From a virus: DNA of 64,000 nt. The position numbers and the translations under genes are program-made. Position 1 is the first letter of the stretch; the number at the start of each line of letters is the position of its first letter. The stretch is taken from positions 1-64,000 of IMG/VR virus record IMGVR_UViG_3300042568_001093; one strand, 5' to 3'. The notes beneath the pieces are model-generated. The model was not told the origin of the DNA. It did not search any database and was given only the letters and a program-made list of their open reading frames with translations. Shown here in pieces: positions 29,552 to 37,719 of the stretch.

Positions 29552-29878
29552 ATGACTATCAAAGCAACTGAATTTCTCAAACTCTTTACCAAAGCAGAAA
29601 AACTTGATTTGAGCGTTGAGGTTTGTGAGGACAAAGATGGTGATTATGTAGTTCGTATCTACGAAATGTTCCGTTCAGAAGGATTTGATGAAAAAATGTT
29701 CATCACTCAAAAGGGTGAGAGCGACTGGAATAAGGCATCATACACTATTGATGGTATGATGGATGTTCTTGATGAAATGTTGGAAGAAAAACGACAAGAA
29801 GAAATCAAAGAACAAAAACGACAAGAACTTCTTGCTCGTTTGACTGATGAAGAAAAGGAATTGCTGGGAGTAAAATGA
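29552..29878 (+). CDS. Hypothetical protein with LTDEEKELLGVK end
   Basis: 108 residues from ATG 29552. Ends with a long charged helix (EMLEEKRQEEIKEQKRQELL) and LTDEEKELLGVK. The next gene ends with LTEDELKQLGVK, so the two share a C-terminal module. Unknown. Confidence 0.6.
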   Translation: MTIKATEFLKLFTKAEKLDLSVEVCEDKDGDYVVRIYEMFRSEGFDEKMFITQKGESDWNKASYTIDGMMDVLDEMLEEKRQEEIKEQKRQELLARLTDEEKELLGVK

Positions 29879-30213
29879 CTATCAAACGAATTCAAGCCAA
29901 AGAAACTCAAAAGTATTATGGGGACTTTGATGGAAAACTTGAAGACATTATTTCTTCACTTCAAGCAGAATTAGATGCTGGTTGGGAGGGACTTGAGAGT
30001 GAATATGAATGGGATTATGGTGGTGAAAAATACATCGAATATTATCTCTACAAGTTCCGTGAAGAAAACGACAAAGAGTATGAGAAACGATTGAAGCAAC
30101 TGGAGAAAGAAAAAGCAGAAAAAGCAAAAGCAAAGGAACAAAAATTTCAACAACTCAAGAAAGACCTTGCTAATCTAACTGAAGACGAACTCAAACAACT
30201 TGGTGTAAAATGA
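29875..30213 (+). CDS. Hypothetical protein with LTEDELKQLGVK end
   Basis: 112 residues. N-terminal globular part with YEWDYGGEKYIEYYLYKF, then a long lysine-glutamate helix (~70-98) and the C-terminal module shared with the gene before it. Coupled by ATGA. Confidence 0.6.
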   Translation: MTIKRIQAKETQKYYGDFDGKLEDIISSLQAELDAGWEGLESEYEWDYGGEKYIEYYLYKFREENDKEYEKRLKQLEKEKAEKAKAKEQKFQQLKKDLANLTEDELKQLGVK

Positions 30214-30395
30214 CTGAACGAGTAAAATTCAAAACTATCACACGAGTGATTGACCCAAAGACACGTATTCATTATCTTGATGCAGTGGATACAAATGGGT
30301 ATCACTGGTCTGCTCAAATGACCCATCAAAAAGAACCTTGGATTGTTTACAAAGAAGTTTGGAAAAAAGACCCACAACAACCCTACGACCTATGA
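30210..30395 (+). CDS. Short beta protein
   Basis: 61 residues: VKFKTITRVIDPKTRIHYLD, then GYHWSAQMTHQKEPW. Small barrel-like pattern; unrecognised. Confidence 0.55.
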   Translation: MTERVKFKTITRVIDPKTRIHYLDAVDTNGYHWSAQMTHQKEPWIVYKEVWKKDPQQPYDL

Positions 30396-31000
30396 CTGAA
30401 ATCGAAAAAACAGAAGCAGAAATCAAAGTGCTTCAAAAGAAACTTGACCTCCTCAAAGAGATTGAGACGCATAAATCTCAACCAAAAATGAACTTTCTAT
30501 TTGATGGAAAGTGTGAGGTTGTCTCTTATAATAAAAAAAGTTATTATCGTTTTGAATTTCCTGATGAGGTTTATTGGTATAGGAGAACTAGTCACGAGAC
30601 CTACTTGGATTTAAAGTTGGAACGCATTACCGATGGTGAAACTCATCGTCTGCTTGAAGGTGTATGGTTCAACGATGTAAAAAAGGGGAAGTATGATAAT
30701 ATAGCTGATGAACCAGAACATTATGATGAAGTAGAGTGGGATGAGAAGGATAATCCCCAATATCGTATTACTGATGAAGTAGTTGATAAATTAATCAAAC
30801 AACAACAAGCACAAAAACTCTACAATAGATTATATGATGAACTCGGTTATGATTTTGAGGATATTGAAACCGTTGTAGGTTTGGTTGAGGACTGGCTTCC
30901 TAAACCACAATCTGCTGAAGGTTCACAAAATGTAAATACTGAACTACTTGTTGAAGGTTTCAACCACTGCCTTGAAAAAATTAAGGGGATGCTACGATGA
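30392..31000 (+). CDS. Hypothetical protein
   Basis: 202 residues from ATG 30392. N-terminal coiled coil (EIEKTEAEIKVLQKKLDLL), a beta domain (~30-115) and an acidic C-terminal helical part. Longest gene of this stretch; no motif recognised. Confidence 0.6.
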   Translation: MTEIEKTEAEIKVLQKKLDLLKEIETHKSQPKMNFLFDGKCEVVSYNKKSYYRFEFPDEVYWYRRTSHETYLDLKLERITDGETHRLLEGVWFNDVKKGKYDNIADEPEHYDEVEWDEKDNPQYRITDEVVDKLIKQQQAQKLYNRLYDELGYDFEDIETVVGLVEDWLPKPQSAEGSQNVNTELLVEGFNHCLEKIKGMLR

Positions 31001-31224
31001 GATACAATCCAGCAGATTGGGACACATACACCCAAAAACAAAGAAAAGAATGGTATTATACACCAGTTGAAGAACAAAGAGAGATTGTAAACAAATCATA
31101 TCTCTCACTGATTACTGATGATAATGGAAATCTTGATGCTTTGAAAATCGTTGAGATTATTATGGATTTACAAGACCGAGTAGACGATCTTGAAATTGAA
31201 TGTGTGAGGAAAGAGTATTACTAA
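30997..31224 (+). CDS. Hypothetical protein with C-terminal coiled coil
   Basis: 75 residues: MRYNPADWDTYTQKQRKEWY, then MDLQDRVDDLEIE. The ending resembles the ITELCNRIEKLESW end of the next gene, so both carry a similar dimerising helix. Confidence 0.55.
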   Translation: MRYNPADWDTYTQKQRKEWYYTPVEEQREIVNKSYLSLITDDNGNLDALKIVEIIMDLQDRVDDLEIECVRKEYY

Positions 31225-31412
31225 TGACTACTAAACGAAACTTTACACAAGAACTCCTATACTCATATTATAATGATATGGAAGGTGGAGATGATGTTGA
31301 GAGCATTGATTATCGTTCTTTGATTCACATCATCACTGAATTATGTAATAGAATAGAAAAACTTGAATCATGGAAAGATCGTGTGCAAAAAACTGCTAAG
31401 GAGATCAAATGA
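31224..31412 (+). CDS. Hypothetical protein with coiled coil
   Basis: 62 residues from ATG 31224 (TAATG overlap). IHIITELCNRIEKLESWKD helix. Unrecognised. Confidence 0.55.
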   Translation: MTTKRNFTQELLYSYYNDMEGGDDVESIDYRSLIHIITELCNRIEKLESWKDRVQKTAKEIK

Positions 31413-31654
31413 CTGAAGATGATAAGTATGCTCTTAAAGAGTTTCTCCGTGCCGTCGGTATTACTGCCGGTGTCCTTGTTATCTTCGGTATAATTTGCCT
31501 TGTGATTATTAGTTTTTCCACAGACGGTGATAAACCACTGAACTCCTCATTATTTGAAGTGGTTGACAAATACAAAGAATGTGATATAGTAAGGTATGCT
31601 CCGCATCAGGCAGCAGAGTACAAATACTTCCTTTATTGCGAGGGAAACAAATGA
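31409..31654 (+). CDS. Small membrane protein
   Basis: 81 residues. One membrane helix ~16-36 (ITAGVLVIFGIICLVIIS). The soluble tail has CDIVRYAPHQAAEYKYFLYC with two cysteines, an arrangement that may form a disulphide outside the membrane. Unassigned. Confidence 0.65.
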   Translation: MTEDDKYALKEFLRAVGITAGVLVIFGIICLVIISFSTDGDKPLNSSLFEVVDKYKECDIVRYAPHQAAEYKYFLYCEGNK

Positions 31655-31941
31655 CACATTCTGAGCATTATTACGACTACAACCGCAATGATCTTTCTCG
31701 CCCCAACCCCTTCGACTCACTCCCCAATCCTGTGGCCGAGGGGATTATGGACATCTACTACAATAATTTTTCCGACCTAGATGATAGCCCCTTTGATCGT
31801 AAATGCATTGCCGATATCCTAGAGTACGCAATCAGGCAACTCCGAGAGCACCAAGAGCCTGGCCATGGTCGTTTTGTAATCTTTTGTGAAGATCTCTGGG
31901 ATGTGGTTGACGCCTTGAGGAAGAAGTCCTATGATGAATGA
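31651..31941 (+). CDS. Hypothetical protein
   Basis: 96 residues from ATG 31651. NPVAEGIMDIYYNNFSD and RFVIFCEDLWDVVDALRKK. Base composition here is more GC-rich than in the 26-31.5 kb stretch. Unrecognised. Confidence 0.6.
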   Translation: MTHSEHYYDYNRNDLSRPNPFDSLPNPVAEGIMDIYYNNFSDLDDSPFDRKCIADILEYAIRQLREHQEPGHGRFVIFCEDLWDVVDALRKKSYDE

Positions 31942-32452
31942 GGATATGCCATGGGTCAACTTGACAGACAAAGAAGTAGAAGAGCTCCGCGCCAAAAAGC
32001 ACGAACTTACTGAATATGGAAAACAGAGGCTTAAACAACTCATGAAGAATAACGAACCCTATCCAGACGCAATGTTTGAAGAGGCAGAGCGACGCGAGGC
32101 AGAGCGTAGAGCCCTTGACACCCTGGATGAGATTTACGAGAAGCATGGGGATGCCATGTTACGCCTAGCTGAGATTGAAAAGGATGAGTGGGAACAAGAG
32201 CAAAGAAGCGATCGTATTCTTGAGCGATATAATCAATTCTATAATACCGAAGTATCTGGACTTACCTGGGGGACTCATATTACCCCCGAGTTTCAACAGG
32301 CTATGGCACTAGAGTGTATGTTAGATGCTCTGCGTTATGAAAATCTAAATCATGAGTTTGATGTTATCTCTACCGATGATGTCAATCTATTGATTGAACG
32401 ACTGTATCAACAAGGCAAGGATTACCTTGAGAAGGTCCGAAAGAGTGACTGA
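31931..32452 (+). CDS. Hypothetical protein
   Basis: 173 residues, all-helical and charged; LTDKEVEELRAKKHELTEYG and EEAERREAERRALDTLDEI. No motif. Overlaps its neighbours by a few bases. Confidence 0.6.
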   Translation: MMNEDMPWVNLTDKEVEELRAKKHELTEYGKQRLKQLMKNNEPYPDAMFEEAERREAERRALDTLDEIYEKHGDAMLRLAEIEKDEWEQEQRSDRILERYNQFYNTEVSGLTWGTHITPEFQQAMALECMLDALRYENLNHEFDVISTDDVNLLIERLYQQGKDYLEKVRKSD

Positions 32453-32831
32453 TAAAAAGCGAGAAATACTAGAAATTGCTAAAAAGTTTATGGAAGAAAA
32501 TTCTGAAGCAATGCAACAACTCGCTGAGATTGAGCGTAGGGAATTCTATCGTTTCTTTGCAGTTGATTACTTCGCTACTGGTGAGGGTAGGTCATATTGG
32601 TTGATGATTTGTCGTAATTACCAATCATATGATGACGTGGACCGAGAAAAAGAAAAGTTTGCAAAGTTTGTTAATTGCGATTATTACATGCAAGGGTTTG
32701 AAGAATTAACTGAAAGAGAATTTCTAGACAAATATACGAGATTCATTCCGTATTTTGTTGCGGAAATGATGCAAAAAAGAAACCAACCTATGTTCACCTG
32801 GCAAACCCATCTCCACTTTAATTATTCATGA
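32445..32831 (+). CDS. Hypothetical protein
   Basis: 128 residues from GTG 32445, chosen because an earlier ATG would lie deep in the previous gene. KKREILEIAKKFMEENSEAM start; the FMEENSEAMQQLAEIE helix mirrors DEIYEKHGDAMLRLAEIE of the gene before, so the two may be related. Aromatic-rich C-terminal part. Confidence 0.55.
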   Translation: MTDKKREILEIAKKFMEENSEAMQQLAEIERREFYRFFAVDYFATGEGRSYWLMICRNYQSYDDVDREKEKFAKFVNCDYYMQGFEELTEREFLDKYTRFIPYFVAEMMQKRNQPMFTWQTHLHFNYS

Positions 32832-33013
32832 GTCGATTTATTAAAAACCCAGATGAGATTATCCTAGAGGATATTAAAATGGTCCATTATGAAACCATGG
32901 AACAAGGCCGGGCAGTGTGGCTTGGAATATACCTCAATAATGGCCAAATCTTCCATCTCAATATCGGAGGAGATAATCTCTATGTTAATTATTCAGATGA
33001 AAGCATGGATTGA
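32828..33013 (+). CDS. Short hypothetical protein
   Basis: 61 residues, beta-rich: DIKMVHYETMEQGRAVWLG and QIFHLNIGGDNLYVNY. ATGA overlap upstream, 32-base overlap downstream. Confidence 0.55.
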   Translation: MSRFIKNPDEIILEDIKMVHYETMEQGRAVWLGIYLNNGQIFHLNIGGDNLYVNYSDESMD

Positions 33014-33197
33014 GGAGGCATGGTGGGCATGGGGTAATGGCGTCTCATTTCGACTCATCAACTACAATGATAACATCGACCGCCTTGCTTTTTTCGAAGA
33101 AATAAACTGTGGATGGTACCAGATGTACATCTATCCATACGATGATTGGTTCCTCCCATCTAGGTCTCCAGAGCGTAAGATACGACTAAAACAATGA
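32982..33197 (+). CDS. Short hypothetical protein
   Basis: 71 residues from ATG 32982 (ATG 32997 also possible). Trp-rich (WIEEAWWAWGNG) with a CGWYQMYIYPYDDWFLP segment. Its composition resembles the next gene's; unrecognised. Confidence 0.5.
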   Translation: MLIIQMKAWIEEAWWAWGNGVSFRLINYNDNIDRLAFFEEINCGWYQMYIYPYDDWFLPSRSPERKIRLKQ

Positions 33198-33538
33198 ACC
33201 TCCCAACTTTTCTAAATAAGTGGATCATCTCAAATAAATTTATTAAGTATACCCCATTCTGGTGGTGGTATCGTCTAATCTCCCACTACAGATTCCGCCT
33301 CGGTGACTATCACGTCTATCCAGAGTTTTGGCATTCTTTAAATGGAGGATGGGAACACATGGAATACATATATAAGTTCGAGGAGTTTTGGGGTAAAGGT
33401 TCCTACCCACCAGAGCGTATTACTGTCTCTGAAGAGGCTTATGATGAGTTGTTACGACGTATCCACTCTCCCCCCGATCCTGTTAAAATAGAAAGGTTAA
33501 AAGAAATACTGAATCGCAAAGCCCCTTGGGAGGATTAA
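33194..33538 (+). CDS. Hypothetical aromatic-rich protein
   Basis: 114 residues. KYTPFWWWYRLISHYRFRLG, then helical ITVSEEAYDELLRRIHSPPD. DUF-like C-terminus seen in phage proteins. Not clearly membrane. Unrecognised. Confidence 0.6.
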   Translation: MNLPTFLNKWIISNKFIKYTPFWWWYRLISHYRFRLGDYHVYPEFWHSLNGGWEHMEYIYKFEEFWGKGSYPPERITVSEEAYDELLRRIHSPPDPVKIERLKEILNRKAPWED

Positions 33539-33539
33539 A

Positions 33540-33707
33540 ATGAAACCTGAATTTTCTCAACGTCAATACAAACTCATTTACCATGCCATCCGTCGATACC
33601 AAATCGAAAAGACCGTTCTTAATAGTTCTGAATACCATGACTGTAATGAAATCCTTGACGAACTCTTTGATCATGTCTACACCCAGCACAAGGAGCAAGT
33701 AACATGA
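33540..33707 (+). CDS. Short hypothetical protein
   Basis: 55 residues: MKPEFSQRQYKLIYHAIRRY, then CNEILDELFDHVYTQ. All helical. One-base gap from the gene before. Confidence 0.6.
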   Translation: MKPEFSQRQYKLIYHAIRRYQIEKTVLNSSEYHDCNEILDELFDHVYTQHKEQVT

Positions 33708-33868
33708 TTGAGTGCATAGAAGAATGTGATGGATCCCTAACATTCTCATGGGACGAAAACGATCCGGTTGAAAGAGTCTTGAATACTTGGACAGAGCAAG
33801 ACTTCATCGATGCCATTATGGCCCAAATTAATTGCTTAAAGGAGGCAGAAGTTAATGGGGATGTTTGA
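33704..33868 (+). CDS. Short acidic protein
   Basis: 54 residues: MIECIEECDGSLTFSWDEND, then a QDFIDAIMAQINCLKEA helix. The GAxx SWDxxDP pattern recurs in small phage proteins. Coupled by overlaps. Confidence 0.6.
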   Translation: MIECIEECDGSLTFSWDENDPVERVLNTWTEQDFIDAIMAQINCLKEAEVNGDV

Positions 33869-34271
33869 TTACTTCCGATCATCTTATGACCTTGGAGAAC
33901 CCTTTACCGAGGTAGAGTGCCAGACAAAAGACATGGAGAGGGGCATAGGTGGCACTATGAGTACCTATTGGCTCGATCCTAGTGGGAGGTTGTGGCTTAT
34001 TGACACCCGTGAAGCCTTTGACTTTGGTGAGGATCCAAACTGGGTCGATGATGGGAAAAAAATTTCCGCTCTGTTTAGGTATAAATTTTTACCAAATGGC
34101 AAGCATGGGAAGGTAACTCTTCATGACATCACAGACTACGTCTGCGTATATCCTGCTCGATGGGATGGGGAATGGGAGGACTGGCCAACTTGCCGAATAC
34201 ACTTTATCCGCGGAGTATTACAGGGCTATGAAAACATCTCTAAAATGGACTCGTATAAGTCCTCTGATTAA
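33855..34271 (+). CDS. Conserved phage-type hypothetical protein
   Basis: 138 residues. MGMFDYFRSS followed by LGEPFTEVECQTKDM and MSTYWLDPSGRLW. Phages of many kinds have small MGMFD-start proteins of this plan, with unknown function. ATG 33861 is an alternative start. Confidence 0.65.
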   Translation: MGMFDYFRSSYDLGEPFTEVECQTKDMERGIGGTMSTYWLDPSGRLWLIDTREAFDFGEDPNWVDDGKKISALFRYKFLPNGKHGKVTLHDITDYVCVYPARWDGEWEDWPTCRIHFIRGVLQGYENISKMDSYKSSD

Positions 34272-34353
34272 TCTTGGATTTAAAACTTTTACTATATTTT
34301 CCCTCATTACAGCATTTATATATTGGGGGCTTAATAACGCTTACCAAAAATGA
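34228..34353 (+). CDS. Short membrane protein
   Basis: 41 residues from ATG 34228. One membrane helix (TFTIFSLITAFIYWGLN). It overlaps the preceding gene by 44 bases; a larger upstream frame is only overlap. Low support beyond the helix and tight packing. Confidence 0.45.
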   Translation: MKTSLKWTRISPLINLGFKTFTIFSLITAFIYWGLNNAYQK

Positions 34354-34628
34354 CTAAATTTGAAGAAATAAACGAGTACTTTATGGCAGAGCATGGCTTT
34401 GCCTTATTCCTTATCGAGGAACCCTATCTCATGATGAGGAAACGCAAAACAGCAAGATGGGTTGGATCTGCTGATCCAAATATCACATTACTTAAACGGA
34501 ATGGGAAGCCTACCACTCGTTATCCCAAATCCCGTGGTATAATTATGAACGGTGGGTTCAGGCCTATATCTCTGAACACTCTGGTATCAAATCTTAAGGA
34601 CAACCGTCCTCTCTATTCCAAGATCTGA
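34350..34628 (+). CDS. Hypothetical basic protein
   Basis: 92 residues: MTKFEEINEYFMAEHGFALF, basic centre (MMRKRKTARW, KRNGKPTTRYPKSRG). Nucleic-acid binding possible. Last gene of the small-gene stretch. Confidence 0.6.
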   Translation: MTKFEEINEYFMAEHGFALFLIEEPYLMMRKRKTARWVGSADPNITLLKRNGKPTTRYPKSRGIIMNGGFRPISLNTLVSNLKDNRPLYSKI

Positions 34629-34781
34629 TTTCAGTTTAAAGTTAAATTCAACTATTTATCAAGCCTCTGAGACTTATCCTCATGCTTAATGGGTAGTTGT
34701 CATGGTATCTCTAATTCATCTATAAACAATTGCAGATTGCAAAGATGACCCTGGAATATCGTGTCCATTACATCGGAGCTC
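34629..34781 (+). promoter_or_regulatory. Intergenic leader of rlpA-like gene
   Basis: 153 bases without a gene. AGTTTAAAG at 34633-34641, then AT-rich sequence; GGAG lies eight bases before ATG 34782. No terminator seen. Confidence 0.35.
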
Positions 34782-35135
34782 ATGAAAAAAACTTTAGTTA
34801 CCCTAGCCCTGGCTAGTCTTTCTCTTATCCCTCTTTCTGCAAGAGCAGGACAACAATGCGGAGAAGCAAGTTATTATGGATTAGGGGACGGATATCAAGG
34901 TGGAATTACTGCATCTGGTCGAAGGTTTGATACATGGTCAAACCAGGCAGCTCACAAATGGCTACCCTTTGGTACTGTTGTTACTGTGACTGCTAATGGC
35001 CGAAGCACGAGAGCAGTGATCACCGACCGCGGACCTTTTGTCGGCGGAAGGGTCATCGACTTATCGGCTAAGTCCTTTGGCGATCTTGGTCCACTCTCAC
35101 GAGGAGTACACAATGTCTGCATCTCGTGGAGATGA
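34782..35135 (+). CDS. RlpA-like secreted double-psi beta-barrel protein
   Basis: 117 residues from ATG 34782; the signal peptide ~1-22 ends SARAG. CGEASYYGLG, ITASGRRFD, AAHKWLPFGT, ITDRGPF and VIDLSAK are the RlpA barrel motifs in order, with E28, H58 and D82 as likely active-site residues. RlpA of Pseudomonas is a lytic transglycosylase acting on naked glycan at the septum. Here it may be the endolysin or an aid in release, exported by the host Sec system. There is no SPOR domain, unlike cellular RlpA. Confidence 0.85.
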   Translation: MKKTLVTLALASLSLIPLSARAGQQCGEASYYGLGDGYQGGITASGRRFDTWSNQAAHKWLPFGTVVTVTANGRSTRAVITDRGPFVGGRVIDLSAKSFGDLGPLSRGVHNVCISWR

Positions 35136-35162
35136 GATAACTAACAACTGAATACAAAGTTA

Positions 35163-35186
35163 GCCCCGAGCAAGAGCCTGGGGCTT
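35163..35186. terminator. Hairpin between convergent genes
   Basis: AGCCCC / GGGGCT stem with a 12-base loop. T-runs are weak on both sides, so bidirectional termination is likely but not strong. Confidence 0.5.
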
Positions 35187-35193
35187 TAAAGTA

Positions 35194-35607
35194 TCAAAGT
35201 TCTTCTAAAACTGAACCTAATAAATACTCAATAGTGTTACAATCGGAAAGTATATCCTCTACAATATTTACTATTCCGTAATTGCGTCCACTCTCCGCTT
35301 CTTCTCTGAGTCTTTCCAGCCCTTCTCTGAATTCTCCATTAAGTCTTTGAAGTCCATCACAGAGATCAGACGCAGTGGCCCATGTTAGTTCAGGCACGGA
35401 GTTAAAGATGGATGCTCTGATCTCAATCCTTGCACCTCTTGCTTGTTCGGCCAAAATATCTACTTTTTCCTGTACCATCTCGTAGATCTTTTCAAAGAGT
35501 AGATGGAACTGATAAAAATTTGTGCCAACAATATTCCAATGTGCTAATCTAGCAGCACCTAAGAGATTATTTTGGAGTTCTAAAGCTTGGAGGAATAAAG
35601 TTTCCAT
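35194..35607 (-). CDS. Dps-like ferritin-family protein
   Basis: 137 residues, four-helix pattern. AHWNIVGTNFYQFHLLFEK and VDILAEQARG hold H23, H35, D50 and E54, with the same spacing (12, 15, 4) as the ferroxidase residues of E. coli Dps (H51, H63, D78, E82). Dps oligomers oxidise iron and shield DNA. It is shorter than cellular Dps (~165) and lacks the Lys-rich N-terminal tail. It is the last gene of the minus-strand virion operon, just after the tail-terminator homologue, so it may be made late or packaged. A structural protein that reuses the fold is an alternative. Confidence 0.7.
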   Translation of the reverse strand: METLFLQALELQNNLLGAARLAHWNIVGTNFYQFHLLFEKIYEMVQEKVDILAEQARGARIEIRASIFNSVPELTWATASDLCDGLQRLNGEFREGLERLREEAESGRNYGIVNIVEDILSDCNTIEYLLGSVLEEL

Positions 35608-35609
35608 AT

Positions 35610-36539
35610 TTAACTATTGTAATTTTTATTAATTCCAAAGGGGATTTCTTGGAGCGCGGAGGTTAATGGATCTGAGTTAGGCACTGTTCCGGCCTCATTT
35701 CTCCATAGTCCAGAGTCTATCTTTAACTTAAACCAATCTGGGTAAGGATTGACATTCCCCTTATAACATTTCCAAACTTTTTGTAGATTACCCGACGTTA
35801 CCTTGGTATTATCTACTACTCGAGTACCATCATCGTCTATTGAATAGGCAATTCTAGGAATAAATTCGTAGGTAGCTGTGCCATCCAATTCCTCAGAACA
35901 TTCCAACTCAAGAGAATCTGATATTCCTCGTGGGCATCTAGGATCTTCTACAATATACTCCTCTGTATATTCTGTATTTATGACCCGTCTCCAAACAGCC
36001 AATCCAGTAAACTTCTGATTAGGGTCTAAAAGACATTTACGTTTTGGCAAGAAGTCTTCGATAGAGATGGGGTCAAATGCAGCACATGGTTGAGAGTAAA
36101 ATCTTCCATCAGCAACTAGAACCTCAACGGAATAAGTTTGTTCGTAAATAAACTGAGATGCATCAGTAACTTGAACAAATCTCTCATTCTCTAATTCAAA
36201 TCCGGTTTGGAATTCAAGACCCGGCACCTCTGGTACCCATCCAGTTACAGAGTCGGCAATAAGATCGAGGATTGGGAGAGAAAAACTATGTCCTTCTCTT
36301 TGGGTTTGCTTCTGGATGAGAGTTATAGTATAAGTAAGCTTTCTATTCCTAATAGTAGGAATATAGGCGCCTTTATTTGGGTTATTTGTAGAGCTGGATG
36401 AAAAACTGACAATAATCATTGCCTGTTCAGCAACTCTTCCCGACTCATCGATCTCCTCAGCAAGACGAATCACCACAGCGCTCTGTCCAAGAGTCCCATG
36501 GACCCTCTTATGAAGTTGATTCTCAATCTCTAAGAGCAT
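35610..36539 (-). CDS. Putative tail-terminator protein (Mu gp37-like)
   Basis: 309 residues. The N-terminal ~150 (MLLEIENQLHKRV, a beta sheet with RNRKLTYTITLIQKQTQREG, then PGLEFQTGFELENE) resemble the Gp37 family that caps Mu-type tails. The C-terminal half, rich in Cys and Pro, is an extra domain. Lies directly after a 112-residue gene and the gp36-like gene, as in Mu. Assigned by pattern and order. Confidence 0.55.
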   Translation of the reverse strand: MLLEIENQLHKRVHGTLGQSAVVIRLAEEIDESGRVAEQAMIIVSFSSSSTNNPNKGAYIPTIRNRKLTYTITLIQKQTQREGHSFSLPILDLIADSVTGWVPEVPGLEFQTGFELENERFVQVTDASQFIYEQTYSVEVLVADGRFYSQPCAAFDPISIEDFLPKRKCLLDPNQKFTGLAVWRRVINTEYTEEYIVEDPRCPRGISDSLELECSEELDGTATYEFIPRIAYSIDDDGTRVVDNTKVTSGNLQKVWKCYKGNVNPYPDWFKLKIDSGLWRNEAGTVPNSDPLTSALQEIPFGINKNYNS

Positions 36540-36542
36540 GGA

Positions 36543-36881
36543 TTAAAATTCCCCGCCGCTAATAAAATCTTGAAGTTCCCAGAAGCCTGTTGTGTAGTTA
36601 TATAGCAAAGCATCTCCAGGTTTTACATTACGAATAAAACGCACATTGGCAAGATCTTGGATCTTACGATTTGCTTCCAACTCGATTACATATTGTCTTA
36701 GAGAGGCCGCATCTTGCTTATACTCACTCCCATCTGGGAATACGCCGATCCTGCCTCCAAGAACACCATACTGAGAACCATAATAACATCCACCACCAGA
36801 CCCATCTGCCACAAGGTAAAATCCTGCTCCGTCAGGAGCGGCGGGGTTAAATGGATCATAGCCATAAGTCTGATTTGCCAT
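36543..36881 (-). CDS. Hypothetical virion-operon protein
   Basis: 112 residues. GSGGGCYYGSQYGVLGGRIG, a helix with RQYVIELEANRK, and a beta end (KPGDALLYNYTTGFWEL). Between the connector and tail-terminator genes, with a one-base overlap upstream, so a head-tail joining role is likely. No homologue recognised. Confidence 0.6.
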   Translation of the reverse strand: MANQTYGYDPFNPAAPDGAGFYLVADGSGGGCYYGSQYGVLGGRIGVFPDGSEYKQDAASLRQYVIELEANRKIQDLANVRFIRNVKPGDALLYNYTTGFWELQDFISGGEF

Positions 36882-37675
36882 TAGAACGTGTCTCCTGTTT
36901 GTAATCCGTCGTAATTATCAAATGTACCATCGGCAGTTTCCGTGGTATTTATTGCGTTAAGTGTATCTCCGTCTTGTGGATCAACAGCATCTGAAGTATT
37001 TGTAAACGCAGAGAGATCTCTTGTGGATTCAAGTGCATCTACTAGTTGATTAATATCAAGAGCCGATCCGGGCATTGTTGTTTCAATGCCAAGTGCGTTT
37101 CCATCAAGAGCTTCTGAATATGTCCGTGGTGAGGACATGGCTTCTTTACGTGGGAATTGGAAGAAACGATTATTTCCGCCTTCTCTTTGAACCCAACGAT
37201 TTGTGGAATTTTCCGTGAAACTTCTACCCCTTCTATAGGAACTCTTAGTCATTGAGCAAGCACCGCCCCAATAGCGATATGCTTCTTGCCATTTAAGTCC
37301 GGTGGATGGAGAGGCTTTAGCCGCCCATAATTCGAGTTGCTGAAGAGCTTGTTCAGCAGCATCAATTACTTGTTGACGTGGGCGGAGAATATCTAAATAC
37401 CATCGAGCCAAGATGGCCTGGGTACGACGATAAGACCCAGCAATAAGAATCTTCCCTTGAGGTGGGGCCGTTAGTATATAATTATTAATTAACGTCGCAG
37501 CATCATTAAGAGCAATTTGGATCTTATCAAAATTGATATTATTTCCTGTTGGATTGTCAATATTTGACAACTCCACGGCTTCTTGATATCCAAAAACCTC
37601 AATAAAGTAATCCACAGTTGCCGGATTACAATTATCCGCTACTCCAAACTTGTCTGGATAAGGAGAATTCGGCAT
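36881..37675 (-). CDS. Putative head-tail connector (Mu gp36/DUF1320-like)
   Basis: 264 residues. The middle region (KIQIALNDAATLINNYILT, then RRTQAILARWYLDILRPR and AAEQALQQLELWAAK) has the all-helical pattern of the DUF1320 adaptor family: short N-terminal part, helix with DAxxxIN, helix with ArWyL, last long helix. The C-terminal 100 residues are an acidic, low-complexity tail. AGTTTAAAG is on this strand at 37700-37708. Confidence 0.55.
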   Translation of the reverse strand: MPNSPYPDKFGVADNCNPATVDYFIEVFGYQEAVELSNIDNPTGNNINFDKIQIALNDAATLINNYILTAPPQGKILIAGSYRRTQAILARWYLDILRPRQQVIDAAEQALQQLELWAAKASPSTGLKWQEAYRYWGGACSMTKSSYRRGRSFTENSTNRWVQREGGNNRFFQFPRKEAMSSPRTYSEALDGNALGIETTMPGSALDINQLVDALESTRDLSAFTNTSDAVDPQDGDTLNAINTTETADGTFDNYDGLQTGDTF

Positions 37676-37699
37676 AATTTAAGTCTATTCCTACTAGAA

Positions 37700-37718
37700 C
37701 TTTAAACTATGGTATAAT
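37700..37718. promoter_or_regulatory. Divergent promoter region
   Basis: Minus: AGTTTAAAG (37700-37708), 25 bases before the gp36-like gene. Plus: TATAAT at 37713-37718, only one base before ATG 37720, which suggests a leaderless start at the second ATG (37726). Confidence 0.45.
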
Positions 37719-37719
37719 T

